Of a stretch of 64,000 nt of DNA, positions 17,626 through 27,525 are shown one piece after another (position 1 is the first letter of the stretch; every line of letters starts with the position of its first letter). The stretch comes from Prochlorococcus sp. AG-409-A10 (lineage in GTDB: Bacteria; Cyanobacteriota; Cyanobacteriia; PCC-6307; Cyanobiaceae). Under the pieces are notes generated by a model. That model ran no database searches and had not been told where the DNA came from. It saw only the letters and a list, made by a program, of their open reading frames with translations. The DNA is taken from assembly GCA_003216175.1 (NCBI GenBank), contig QCJG01000002.1, positions 124,001 through 188,000 of the forward strand. Direction: 5' to 3'. The position numbers were made by a program, and so were the translations under genes.

Positions 17626-18642
17626 TTGATTAGCAATTCTCAATGGGACTCAGGAATATCTTTTGTAGGATGCGGAAGCGCCATACCTCAAAAGGTAATC
17701 AATAATGATCAACTTGGTCAGAGAGTGGATACTAATGATGAATGGATTCAAAGTAGAACTGGAATTTGCGAAAGAAGGGTGATTGGCGATAATGAATCTT
17801 TGATTGATTTAGCTACTGATGCAGCACTGAATGCTGTCAAAATGGCTAATTGGGATGTAAAAACTATCGATTTGATAATTCTTGCAACATCCACTCCAGA
17901 AGATTTATTTGGCTCGGCGCCTAAAATTCAATCAAATTTGGGAGCTTCTAATGCAGTCGCTTTTGATTTGACTGCTGCTTGTAGCGGTTTTTTATTTGCT
18001 TTGGTAACTGCATCACAATATTTAACCTCTGGATCTATGAAAAGAGCTGTTGTGATTGGAGCAGACCAATTATCAAAATGGGTAGATTGGGATGACAGAA
18101 AGACCTGCGTTTTGTTTGGAGATGGAGCAGGATCAGTAGCTGTTGAGACTTCTGGTAAAAAAAGCGGTTTAATTGGATATGATTTGAAGTCTGATGGAAG
18201 TAAAGGAGGGTGCTTAAATCTTTCTCAATCAAATATTTTTTTAGATTTAGTTCAAGGAGCTAACCACCAAAAAGGGGAATATTTGCCAATTAAAATGGAG
18301 GGAAAGGAGGTTTATAAGTTTGCGGTTAAAGAAGTACCAATCATTCTTGGTAAAATCTTAAACAAATATCAAATCAAGTCTGAGAGTATTGATTGGCTAC
18401 TATTACACCAGGCGAATCAAAGAATTCTTGATGCTGTAGCTGCAAGATTTTCAATACCATCAGAAAAAGTGCTTTCAAATTTGAAACATTATGGAAACAC
18501 CTCAGCAGCGACGATCCCATTGATGCTTGATGAGGCAGTTAGAGATCAGAGGATTAAATCAGGAGATTTAATAGCCTGTAGTGGATTTGGTGCTGGCTTG
18601 AGCTGGGGGGCTGCTTTGTTTTATTGGCATGGTCCCTATTAA
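17626..18642 (+). CDS. fabH: beta-ketoacyl-ACP synthase III
   Basis: Starts fatty-acid synthesis by condensing acetyl-CoA with malonyl-ACP. The 338-residue thiolase-fold protein shows the full Cys-His-Asn triad: Cys119 in DLTAACSGF, His261 in LLHQANQRI and Asn291 in HYGNTSAAT. FGDGAGSVAVE and the C-terminal GFGAGLSWGAAL are also typical. The start is TTG at 17626, 54 bp after plsX on the same strand. fabD follows after 27 bp. Confidence 0.95.
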   Translation: MISNSQWDSGISFVGCGSAIPQKVINNDQLGQRVDTNDEWIQSRTGICERRVIGDNESLIDLATDAALNAVKMANWDVKTIDLIILATSTPEDLFGSAPKIQSNLGASNAVAFDLTAACSGFLFALVTASQYLTSGSMKRAVVIGADQLSKWVDWDDRKTCVLFGDGAGSVAVETSGKKSGLIGYDLKSDGSKGGCLNLSQSNIFLDLVQGANHQKGEYLPIKMEGKEVYKFAVKEVPIILGKILNKYQIKSESIDWLLLHQANQRILDAVAARFSIPSEKVLSNLKHYGNTSAATIPLMLDEAVRDQRIKSGDLIACSGFGAGLSWGAALFYWHGPY

Positions 18643-18669
18643 GCTGTTTTATAATTAATACAGAAAATT

Positions 18670-19566
18670 ATGACTATTGCCTGGGTCTTTCCTGGACAAG
18701 GCTCTCAAAAATTAGGTATGGCAAATTCGTTACTAGATTTGCCTGGTTCTAGAGATAGATTTGATTTAGCATCTCAAATTCTTGGAAGAGATCTTTGGAA
18801 AATCTGTTGTGGTGAAGGGGTCCCAAACGATGAAATATATGATTTAAATGATACGAGAAACACTCAACCTGCACTCTTTGTTGTTGAGTCACTATTGGTT
18901 GATGATTTAAAAAGACAAGAAAGGAAGGCCCAAATCATTGCAGGCCACAGTCTTGGAGAAATAGTTGGCCTTTATTCTGCAGATGTTTTAGATGCTAAGA
19001 CAGCGTTATTGTTGTTAAAGAAAAGATCTGAATTGATGGCAGCAGCAGCAGGAGGAGCAATGATTGCAGTTTTGGGCTTTGATAGAAATGAATTAGATGA
19101 TTTGATTAGAGAAACTGAGGGTGCTGCAATAGCTAATGACAATAGTGAATCTCAAGTTGTTTTATCTGGTTCCCCTGAAGCAGTGAGGAAAGTGGCTGAT
19201 AATTTAAAATGTAAAAGAGCAATTCCCTTACAAGTTTCAGGGGCTTTTCACTCCGTATTTATGACTGAAGCATCTAAAAGTTTTGCTGAAGAACTTGATC
19301 AAGTGACTTTTCAAGATGCTCAAGTTCCAATTCTTAGCAATGTTGATCCAACTCCAACTTTAAGTGGTGACATATTGAAGGATCGCCTAAAAAAACAAAT
19401 GACTACTGGAGTTAGATGGAGAGAGACTATGGATGCAATGCAAAATGAAGGAGTCACTACAATGGTCGAGATTGGGCCAGGAAATGTGCTTAGCGGCCTT
19501 GCTAAAAGATCAATGAAAGGTGTCCTGGCCAGTCAAATATCAAATGCTAGTGATTTGGGTTATTAA
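18670..19566 (+). CDS. fabD: malonyl-CoA:ACP transacylase
   Basis: Transfers malonyl from CoA to acyl carrier protein for chain elongation. The 298-residue protein has the N-terminal VFPGQGSQKLGM motif, nucleophile Ser94 in AGHSLGE, and the downstream QVSGAFHSVFM segment containing the catalytic His. Length fits FabD. It lies between fabH and the acyltransferase gene with short gaps, consistent with one lipid operon. Confidence 0.95.
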   Translation: MTIAWVFPGQGSQKLGMANSLLDLPGSRDRFDLASQILGRDLWKICCGEGVPNDEIYDLNDTRNTQPALFVVESLLVDDLKRQERKAQIIAGHSLGEIVGLYSADVLDAKTALLLLKKRSELMAAAAGGAMIAVLGFDRNELDDLIRETEGAAIANDNSESQVVLSGSPEAVRKVADNLKCKRAIPLQVSGAFHSVFMTEASKSFAEELDQVTFQDAQVPILSNVDPTPTLSGDILKDRLKKQMTTGVRWRETMDAMQNEGVTTMVEIGPGNVLSGLAKRSMKGVLASQISNASDLGY

Positions 19567-19568
19567 TT

Positions 19569-20249
19569 TTGGAACAATCTAGAGTTGTTATGGGAGTTGA
19601 AAAAATCAATAATAATTTACCTCGACAAAGTTTTGTTTATGGTTGCGTAAGTTATCTATTCGTTTTTCCGATTTTTCGTTTTTTGTTTAGAGGTCAAACA
19701 ATAGGGATTTCAAATTTACCCAAGACCGGAGGCGTGGTTGTTGTTTCTAATCATGGTTCCCATCTGGACCCCCCGATTTTGGGCCATGCTTTGTGTAGAC
19801 CGGTAGCTTTCATGGCAAAATCTGAACTTTTCAAGGTGCCCATATTGTCATCCATAATTTCTGCTTGTGGCGCATATCCAGTTAAGAGGGGAGCTGGAGA
19901 TAGAGAGGCAATAAGACATGCATCTAATCGATTAAGTGAAGGTTGGGCTACGGGTGTTTTTTTGGATGGAACCAGACAAGAAAATGGAAGAGTTAATGAT
20001 CCTAAAGCAGGGGCTGCACTTCTGTCTGCGAGGACAGGTGCTCCTATCCTTCCTGTGGCAATAGTTAATAGTCACAGAGCTTTTCCAAAAGGATCTTTTC
20101 TTCCTCGATTTGTCTCTATTCATTTAAGAGTTGGTGAATTAATTCAACCCCCTAAAACAAAGAAAAGAGAAGATTTAACATCCACAACTAAAAAAATTCA
20201 AATATCTATAAATTCAATGTTGGATGAAGGTCTAATACAGAATATTTGA
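19569..20249 (+). CDS. plsC: 1-acyl-sn-glycerol-3-phosphate acyltransferase
   Basis: Acylates lysophosphatidic acid to phosphatidic acid at the membrane. The 226-residue protein has the acyltransferase HX4D motif at His62-Asp67 (NHGSHLDPP) and the second block FLDGTRQENG, where the usual EGTR is DGTR. A hydrophobic segment (YGCVSYLFVFPIFRFLF) around residues 24-40 is the likely membrane anchor. The start is TTG at 19569, 2 bp after fabD, suggesting translational coupling. Substrate preference among PlsC paralogues cannot be told from sequence. Confidence 0.88.
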   Translation: MEQSRVVMGVEKINNNLPRQSFVYGCVSYLFVFPIFRFLFRGQTIGISNLPKTGGVVVVSNHGSHLDPPILGHALCRPVAFMAKSELFKVPILSSIISACGAYPVKRGAGDREAIRHASNRLSEGWATGVFLDGTRQENGRVNDPKAGAALLSARTGAPILPVAIVNSHRAFPKGSFLPRFVSIHLRVGELIQPPKTKKREDLTSTTKKIQISINSMLDEGLIQNI

Positions 20250-20296
20250 AATCAAGATATCTCTATAAGATCAGAAAAATAAGAACTAAAGCATTT

Positions 20297-21016
20297 TTAT
20301 TTATGATTTTCGACTGGTGAAGTTGGATAGATGGGTAATGTTTTTTCCCAATTAGATTGAACTTTTGAATTATGACAATATTGAGAAAAATTTATCAGCG
20401 AAATAATATCTTTTTCTATGTTATTTGAGGCCTGAATTCGAGGTTTGATAAGTTTTTCATTACTTATCAATTGTGGAGAGATTATTTCATTAAATTCATG
20501 AAAATCTGACTCTTGGTGAATTTTAACTAATTGATATTTCCCGGCAACAATTCCTCTACGTGGCAAAACATCTGTTATCCAAAATGGATTCAAGATTTGG
20601 TTTTTATAAAGATCTTTATAAAGTCTTGAAGCCATTAAATGAAAGGAACTAATCGAATCTAATGAACAATCAATTTGTTGAGAAATAGTTCTAGCTAATG
20701 AGAGAGTTAATCTCGTACTGGTATAACTCCCAGGACCCTTGGCTACTGAAATACGAATAATTTTCTTCCATAATTTTCTGGGAAGAATTGTTTCTATACA
20801 GCTAAATAATTTGTTTGATAAAGATCTACCTGTATTAAATATTTCGCTTTTTATTATTTTTTCTGGATTTTCAATATCTTTAACAGCTATTCCAAAGGAT
20901 TCTGAGCAGCTGTGTAAGGCCAATAAATATTTTGAGTTTGAGTTATGGAAATTTTGCAACGAATTTATTATGATTGTTATTTTGGAATTTCTTCTCCTGG
21001 ACGAAGCCTGCTCCAT
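20297..21016 (-). CDS. tsaB: tRNA threonylcarbamoyladenosine protein TsaB
   Basis: TsaB (YeaZ family) is the ASKHA-fold partner of TsaD in making the t6A modification at position 37 of ANN-decoding tRNAs. The domain begins with YLLALHSCSESFGIAV and contains KGPGSYTSTRLTLSLARTI, the family signature. The coding frame opens at ATG 21016 (239 residues), overlapping ycf34 by 40 bp. The first ~29 residues precede the conserved domain, and a TTG at 20959 (220 residues) would give a start 17 bases past the ycf34 stop. The true start is therefore uncertain. Confidence 0.85.
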   Translation of the reverse strand: MEQASSRRRNSKITIIINSLQNFHNSNSKYLLALHSCSESFGIAVKDIENPEKIIKSEIFNTGRSLSNKLFSCIETILPRKLWKKIIRISVAKGPGSYTSTRLTLSLARTISQQIDCSLDSISSFHLMASRLYKDLYKNQILNPFWITDVLPRRGIVAGKYQLVKIHQESDFHEFNEIISPQLISNEKLIKPRIQASNNIEKDIISLINFSQYCHNSKVQSNWEKTLPIYPTSPVENHK

Positions 21017-21228
21017 TTCCCTTGATCAAGTTTAAAACTATCGCATCCTCTTACATCCCATTCTATCCCTGTCTTGCTATCAGGCAGATCAGAAATATTG
21101 ATATGTATTTTTGGATTAGTGCCTTGAAAATCTGGGTTTTTGGAGAGGTGTTTGACTTGATGATTTTCTTCAACCGTGTAATAGGTCTTACATCTATCTA
21201 CCCAAGCACAATCTACACAGATGCACAT
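20977..21228 (-). CDS. ycf34: Ycf34 family Fe-S protein
   Basis: Small cyanobacterial and plastid protein of 83 residues. The N terminus MCICVDCAWVDRCKTYYTVE carries Cys2, Cys4, Cys7 and Cys13, the conserved cysteines proposed to bind an iron-sulfur cluster, with another Cys in GCDSFKLDQG. In Synechocystis, loss of Ycf34 lowers photosystem and cytochrome levels, as established for the family. It lies upstream of tsaB on the same strand with overlapping frames. It diverges from cca with a 29-bp gap, so their promoters must overlap. Confidence 0.9.
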   Translation of the reverse strand: MCICVDCAWVDRCKTYYTVEENHQVKHLSKNPDFQGTNPKIHINISDLPDSKTGIEWDVRGCDSFKLDQGKWSRLRPGEEIPK

Positions 21229-21257
21229 AGCTATTCAAGAAAAATCTAGGTGTCATT

Positions 21258-22451
21258 TTGATAAGTAAAGATACATTACTATCAAATGATCTTTTTGGAG
21301 ATTTAAACCCAAAAGATTGGCCAATATCCATTGATGATTTGCCTCCTGGAAGTGCCTTAGTGGGTGGTTCTGTTAGAGATGGATTATTGAACAAATTGAG
21401 TCAAAAGCCTGATTTGGATTTTGTGATACCAACAAATGCTATTGAGTTCAGCGAAAATTTATCTAAAAAGATTAGTGCCACTTTTATAAAGCTTGATGAG
21501 AAGAGAGATATTGCTCGATTAGTTATTAATGGATGGACTCTAGATTTTGCTAGACAAGTTGGAGATAATCTTACAGAAGATTTATTAAGAAGAGATTTTC
21601 GAATAAATGCAATTGCTTTAAGGCTTAAAGAAAAGCCAGAGATTTTTGATCCGACTGGAGGAATGGATGATTTAAAAAGTAAGACAATTGTTGCAATAAG
21701 TGAGAAGAACTTGCTTGATGACCCTTTGAGGATTCTTAGAGGTTTTCGATTAATGTGTGAATTAGACTTTAAATTAGAGAAAAAAACTAAAAGGTTTCTA
21801 AAAAATAATGTAGATAAATTAAGTAATGTTGCGCCAGAAAGGATAAAAATGGAGATCTTAAAAATAGTTCATTCAAAGTGGAATGCTTCAATTTGGCAGA
21901 CATATTTAGAACTTCAATTATTAAATAATTGGAATGAGGGTCGTCTTTCATTTGTTGAGCTGAAAAGAAAAGAAATTTCTTCAGATAAGCCTTTGCTTGG
22001 AATTATTTTAGCGAAATTAGTATGTTTAATTAGTGATGAGAACTTGTCAAAATTGACGTTTAGTAAAAATGAAATCAAAAGATGCAAGAACCTTAGGTTT
22101 TGGGTAGAAAAAATTAATAATTTAGGGTTAGATAATCTTTCCGAGGATGACAGATTTCAACTTCACATTGATTTGGAGGAGGATTTGCCTTCTTTCATTC
22201 TTTTCTTGAAAGACAATCATGTAAATTCCTGGTTAAAACGCTGGAAAGACCCCTCTGATGCCCTCTTTCACCCTTCATCGCCTTTGAATGGCCATTTGCT
22301 CCAAAAAGTGTTCAGAATCCCTCCAGGCCCTTTATTGGGAGAACTTATTAGGCATCTTTCAAAGGAAAAAGCCTATGGAAGATTTTTTACTGACAAAGAG
22401 GCTTTTGAGGTTGCTCGTAAATGGACCCTAGAGAATTCCCCCTTTATGTGA
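21258..22451 (+). CDS. CCA-adding tRNA nucleotidyltransferase
   Basis: Class II nucleotidyltransferase that adds or repairs the 3' CCA of tRNAs. Motifs in 397 residues: GGSVRDGLLN (nucleotide site), PDLDFVIP with the catalytic DxD, LTEDLLRRDFRINAIA, DPTGGMDDL, and RILRGFRLMCEL. No HD phosphohydrolase motif is seen. The start is TTG at 21258. Poly(A) polymerase and split CC- or A-adding enzymes share this fold, so exact specificity is inferred; the absence of encoded CCA in the tRNA-Asn of this window is consistent with need for it. Confidence 0.87.
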   Translation: MISKDTLLSNDLFGDLNPKDWPISIDDLPPGSALVGGSVRDGLLNKLSQKPDLDFVIPTNAIEFSENLSKKISATFIKLDEKRDIARLVINGWTLDFARQVGDNLTEDLLRRDFRINAIALRLKEKPEIFDPTGGMDDLKSKTIVAISEKNLLDDPLRILRGFRLMCELDFKLEKKTKRFLKNNVDKLSNVAPERIKMEILKIVHSKWNASIWQTYLELQLLNNWNEGRLSFVELKRKEISSDKPLLGIILAKLVCLISDENLSKLTFSKNEIKRCKNLRFWVEKINNLGLDNLSEDDRFQLHIDLEEDLPSFILFLKDNHVNSWLKRWKDPSDALFHPSSPLNGHLLQKVFRIPPGPLLGELIRHLSKEKAYGRFFTDKEAFEVARKWTLENSPFM

Positions 22452-22517
22452 TTAACTACACACAAATCAAATTTATCTCGGCCGTATGCCGTCGTCTTCT
22501 TATCCCCTTTTTTCTAA

Positions 22518-22949
22518 ATGAGTGTTCGTCTTTACATCGGTAATTTGCCGCAGAATGTCAATGTTAAAGAACTTGAAGCCCTTCTAACATCTGTTGGAGA
22601 TGGCATCAAATTTAAAGCTGTTTTCGATAGAGATACCAAGGCTTGTAGGGGATTTGGTTTCGCTAATATCAAAGATGAAAATGTTGCAAACGAGCTTATT
22701 GAAAAATTAAACGGCCATGAATTTAATGGAAATAAATTGAGGGTTGAGCGTTCTGAGCGTAAAGATTCAAATTCCGGCAACTCAAGAAGAGGGGCAAATG
22801 CAAATAATGGAAATAAAGGTTCTAATCGTAAAGATGTTAAGAAAGTTGTACATAGCGATGCGCCAATTAAAGAAGCACCAGATCCAAGATGGGCAGGAGA
22901 GCTATCAAAATTAAAGGATCTCTTAGCTAATCAAAAAACTCCTGTATAA
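22518..22949 (+). CDS. RRM-type RNA-binding protein
   Basis: Single RNA-recognition-motif protein of the cyanobacterial Rbp family. RNP2 is LYIGNL (residues 5-10) and RNP1 is RGFGFANI (44-51), and the RRM fold spans about 1-82. The rest is a low-complexity Asn/Gly/Ser/Lys-rich segment (about 85-120) and a conserved-looking tail DPRWAGELSKLKDLL. Family members respond to cold and bind mRNA or thylakoid-targeted transcripts. The 5' leader has a short GC-rich CGGC/GCCG element 26-39 bases before the ATG. The gene ends 4 bp from convergent crtB. Confidence 0.9.
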   Translation: MSVRLYIGNLPQNVNVKELEALLTSVGDGIKFKAVFDRDTKACRGFGFANIKDENVANELIEKLNGHEFNGNKLRVERSERKDSNSGNSRRGANANNGNKGSNRKDVKKVVHSDAPIKEAPDPRWAGELSKLKDLLANQKTPV

Positions 22950-22953
22950 ATCT

Positions 22954-23892
22954 TCAGTTAATAAGTGTTCTAAGTTTATATTTTTCATCGTTGATAGTAA
23001 TTAGATAGGAGATGGGTAGGTTTATGGCTTTTACCCATCCCTTTACATATGCCCGGTTGTTGAAGACGTCATAATCAAGTTTTTCAATTGAATTTAATAT
23101 TCCGCTATAAAGTCTTAATGAAGTCCATATAGGCCATCTTGCATCTATTGAAAGCCATTTTATACCTTCTTCTGATTTAAGGAACCAATCTCTTGCTCTG
23201 GCTAATTGAAAAGACATTAAAGCTTTCCAGTTCTCATTGATTTTTCCGTTCATGAGATCTTCTTCGGAGTAATTAAATTTTTCTAGATCCTCCAATGGCA
23301 AATAAATTCTTCCTCTCCCTCTATCTTCTCCAACATCCCTAAGAATATTGGTTAATTGATTAGCAATTCCCAAGGCAATAGCGGCTTTTGAAGTGTCAGG
23401 AGATGGCAAGTTTGGATTAGAAGTATATGCAGAATCAATTCCTATTACTCCTTGCGTCATTAACCCAACCGTTCCAGCGACTCGATAACAGTAGAGTTCA
23501 AGGTCTTCAAAGGTTTTATATCTTGTTGTATCTAAATCCATTCTCTGGCCTTCAATCATGTCGATATAAGGCTGAATAGACTGAGGGAATTTTTGAAGAG
23601 TATCAGCTAAGACTGCATCAAGATCATCTTCAGTATTACCCGCAAAAACATTTTTTGTTTTGTCTTCCCATTTATTAAGTCTATCTGATAATTCATTTCT
23701 AGATTTACTTTGCGCTTCAATGCTGTCCATAAGCTCATCAGTCCTACGGCACCAAACATATATAGCCCAGATCGCTCTGCGTTTAGCAGGGGGCAGTAGC
23801 ATGGTGCCAAGGTAGAAGGTCTTGGCCCATTGTGCAGTTTCTTTTCTGCAAGCCTCGTAGGCATCCTCTAGATTCAAAGAAGGCTGCGCCAA
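22954..23892 (-). CDS. crtB: phytoene synthase
   Basis: Condenses two geranylgeranyl diphosphates to 15-cis-phytoene, the first committed carotenoid step. The 312-residue protein has both aspartate-rich motifs: DELMD (52-56) and DVGED in NILRDVGEDRGRGRIYLP, plus AYCYRVAGTVGLM-like sequence (YCYRVAGTVG). It is downstream of pds on the same strand with an 81-bp gap, the normal crtP-crtB pairing in cyanobacteria. Squalene synthase-like enzymes share the fold, but context and motifs favour CrtB. Confidence 0.95.
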   Translation of the reverse strand: MAQPSLNLEDAYEACRKETAQWAKTFYLGTMLLPPAKRRAIWAIYVWCRRTDELMDSIEAQSKSRNELSDRLNKWEDKTKNVFAGNTEDDLDAVLADTLQKFPQSIQPYIDMIEGQRMDLDTTRYKTFEDLELYCYRVAGTVGLMTQGVIGIDSAYTSNPNLPSPDTSKAAIALGIANQLTNILRDVGEDRGRGRIYLPLEDLEKFNYSEEDLMNGKINENWKALMSFQLARARDWFLKSEEGIKWLSIDARWPIWTSLRLYSGILNSIEKLDYDVFNNRAYVKGWVKAINLPISYLITINDEKYKLRTLIN

Positions 23893-23973
23893 AATTAGAA
23901 GTTTGTAAGTTTTTTAGTGTGCATTTAGCTGTTGAATTGCAATTTTAAATAAATTGCTGTTGATACATTAAGA

Positions 23974-25380
<1,407 letters not shown>

Positions 25381-25466
25381 TTAACAACTTTAGTGATTAA
25401 GACCACCCAACAAGGGGTAAGGTCGTTAAATTTGCAGTATATATTGCGGTTTGTTGTTTTAAATTC

Positions 25467-25814
25467 ATGAGCGATACTATCCTTAAGTGCACAACAAGAC
25501 ACGTAAGAATATTCACTGCCGTGGTTGAAAATAATGATTTAATTTCTGATAATGGACATTTGACTTTAGATATTGATCCCGATAATGAATTTCTTTGGAA
25601 CGATCAATCTATAGAAAAGGTGCAAGATTATTTTCGTGAATTAGTGGATTCTCAAGTCGATAAAGAATTGAGCGATTACAGCTTGAGAAAAATAGGATCG
25701 TTGCTTGAAGATTTTATTCGAAAGTTGCTGCAAGACGGAGAACTTAGTTATAACCCAAATGGCAGGGTAATGAACTATTCCATGGGATTACCCAGGACTC
25801 AAGAATTATTATGA
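25467..25814 (+). CDS. ndhM: NAD(P)H-quinone oxidoreductase subunit M
   Basis: NdhM is an oxygenic-photosynthesis-specific peripheral subunit of NDH-1. The 115-residue product contains the family strings [34 protein letters not shown] and [21 protein letters not shown]. Its stop overlaps the start of the DUF3172 gene by 4 bp (ATGA), so the two are translationally coupled. It diverges from pds with a 104-bp gap. Confidence 0.94.
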   Translation: MSDTILKCTTRHVRIFTAVVENNDLISDNGHLTLDIDPDNEFLWNDQSIEKVQDYFRELVDSQVDKELSDYSLRKIGSLLEDFIRKLLQDGELSYNPNGRVMNYSMGLPRTQELL

Positions 25815-26470
25815 ATCAAGGTTCTTATAATCGGCGACCATCATCTCGTAGAAGATCAGATCTGGCTAGAAGACAAGAAGGGAGAAGGTTTAATTCTAGA
25901 AAAGAATCAAATGTTAGAGACCAATATGAACCCAGAGGAGATCGATATAAATCTTCAGGCCCCTCAGATGGAGGAGGTGGGGGTATAAAAATTAACTCTA
26001 ATTCAGTTGCAATTTTGGCTGGAGTATTGGTGATTGGAGTGGGTATAGGCAGCTTGATCACAAGCACAACTTCAGGTGGTCAGGGAAATATTGCAAGTCA
26101 GCAACAGTTGGATATGGCAGTTCCTGATCCTGACTTTTGTAGGCAGTACGGTGCAAGTGCATTTGTTATTGATATTGAAATGTATACAACCTTAAATCCA
26201 TCTACAAGCTTTGTTACACAACCTGCTCTTCAACCAGGTTGTGTAATTAGAAGAGAAAATTGGACCGTTTTGCAAAAGCAAGGCGCCATAAATAATGAAG
26301 ATGTTAGAGAGTGTAAGCAGCGAATGAATACATTTGCTTATATAGGCTCAATTAGGGACCAACCAATTGTGCGGTGCGTTTATCAAGCAGATGTCAACGA
26401 AAATAAATTTATAATTAAAGGTGCTGAAGAGGATGCAGTTGGTATCAATAAAGAAGCTATACAGTTCTAA
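25811..26470 (+). CDS. DUF3172 membrane-anchored protein
   Basis: A 219-residue protein found in cyanobacteria and plants, function unknown to me. The first ~58 residues are Arg/Ser/Gly-rich and probably disordered and cytoplasmic. One transmembrane helix (about 66-84, [18 protein letters not shown]) follows, then a C-terminal domain with [29 protein letters not shown] and [15 protein letters not shown] carrying four regularly placed cysteines. It is coupled to ndhM, a hint that it may act near NDH-1 or the thylakoid; this is inference. The stop overlaps that of convergent rbcR by 4 bp. Confidence 0.82.
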   Translation: MNQGSYNRRPSSRRRSDLARRQEGRRFNSRKESNVRDQYEPRGDRYKSSGPSDGGGGGIKINSNSVAILAGVLVIGVGIGSLITSTTSGGQGNIASQQQLDMAVPDPDFCRQYGASAFVIDIEMYTTLNPSTSFVTQPALQPGCVIRRENWTVLQKQGAINNEDVRECKQRMNTFAYIGSIRDQPIVRCVYQADVNENKFIIKGAEEDAVGINKEAIQF

Positions 26471-27417
26471 TTTTTTGATTTAAATAGTGGTGAAAATGAA
26501 CTAGCAAATAAAGGTAAGATATCTTGTGTGAATGCTTCGGCAGCTCTAGATGAATATCTGCCAGGATTAGTGATTACTTTTAGTTCTCTTTTGACTTCTA
26601 GATCTGCAACAATTGGTCTATGAATACTTCCTCCTGACAATTCCCTTTCTATCGAGACTACTGGGAGAAAAGCCGCTCCTAGATCAGATTGAACAGCATT
26701 TTTTATAGCCTCAAGAGAATTTAATTCCATCTCTATATGCAATCTCTGGACGTCTAGTCCGGAAGAAGATAAAAGTTGATCTAGGACTTTTCTTGTGGTT
26801 GATTGATTATCTAATGTAATAAACCTTAGACTATATAAATCTTCTTTTGTGAGTTCTTTTGACTTTGCTAATGCATGATTAGTAGGTAAAACAAGAGCTA
26901 GCTCATCAGTTGCAAAAGGAATTACATTTAATGATTCATTTAATTCTAATGGAAGTTGACCTCCGATAATTGCAATATCTATTTGGCCATTTGCAACACT
27001 CCATCCTGTTCTTCTAGTGCTATGAATTTGAAGTTGAACTGAAACTTCTGGATACTTTTGTCTGAAAAGACCAATCATCCTTGGCATTAAGTAAGTACCA
27101 GTAGTCTGACTAGCTCCAATAATGATGGATCCCCCTTTGAGGTTGTTTAAATCTTCAATTGCTTTGCAAGTCTCTTGGCACTCTCCTAAAATTTTTTCAC
27201 AGTAGTTGAGTAGAATCTTGCCTGCTTCAGTTAGTTGAGCTTTTCTACCCCCTCTGTCAAATATGGCAATTTCTAGTTGTTTTTCCATATTTTGCACTTG
27301 TAAGCTCACAGCTGGTTGAGTAACAAAGAGACTGTCAGCAGCTTTTTTAAAGCTCCCCTCATCAACAATTGCTTTGAGGATTCTTAGTTGATCAAGAGTG
27401 AATGGGATCTCGGCCAT
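26467..27417 (-). CDS. rbcR: LysR-type regulator RbcR (Ycf30)
   Basis: LysR-family transcription regulator, probably controlling Rubisco and carbon-fixation genes. The 316-residue protein has the N-terminal winged HTH ([25 protein letters not shown], then [16 protein letters not shown]; residues 6-50) and an effector domain starting [17 protein letters not shown]. The strings [17 protein letters not shown] and IHSTRRT are diagnostic of RbcR/Ycf30 and related NdhR. It lies beside ndhF, so an NdhR-like role is possible; this genome type usually keeps only one such regulator. It diverges from the Z-ISO gene. Confidence 0.87.
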   Translation of the reverse strand: MAEIPFTLDQLRILKAIVDEGSFKKAADSLFVTQPAVSLQVQNMEKQLEIAIFDRGGRKAQLTEAGKILLNYCEKILGECQETCKAIEDLNNLKGGSIIIGASQTTGTYLMPRMIGLFRQKYPEVSVQLQIHSTRRTGWSVANGQIDIAIIGGQLPLELNESLNVIPFATDELALVLPTNHALAKSKELTKEDLYSLRFITLDNQSTTRKVLDQLLSSSGLDVQRLHIEMELNSLEAIKNAVQSDLGAAFLPVVSIERELSGGSIHRPIVADLEVKRELKVITNPGRYSSRAAEAFTQDILPLFASSFSPLFKSKN

Positions 27418-27525
27418 GGTGGCAGGCCTTCATGGCGTTATTAAAATAAAATGTAGGGAAAAACAATCCCAACTGTTGATCCGGTATGGATCTAATAATT
27501 TATTAAGAGCCTTTTTACCGAAATA

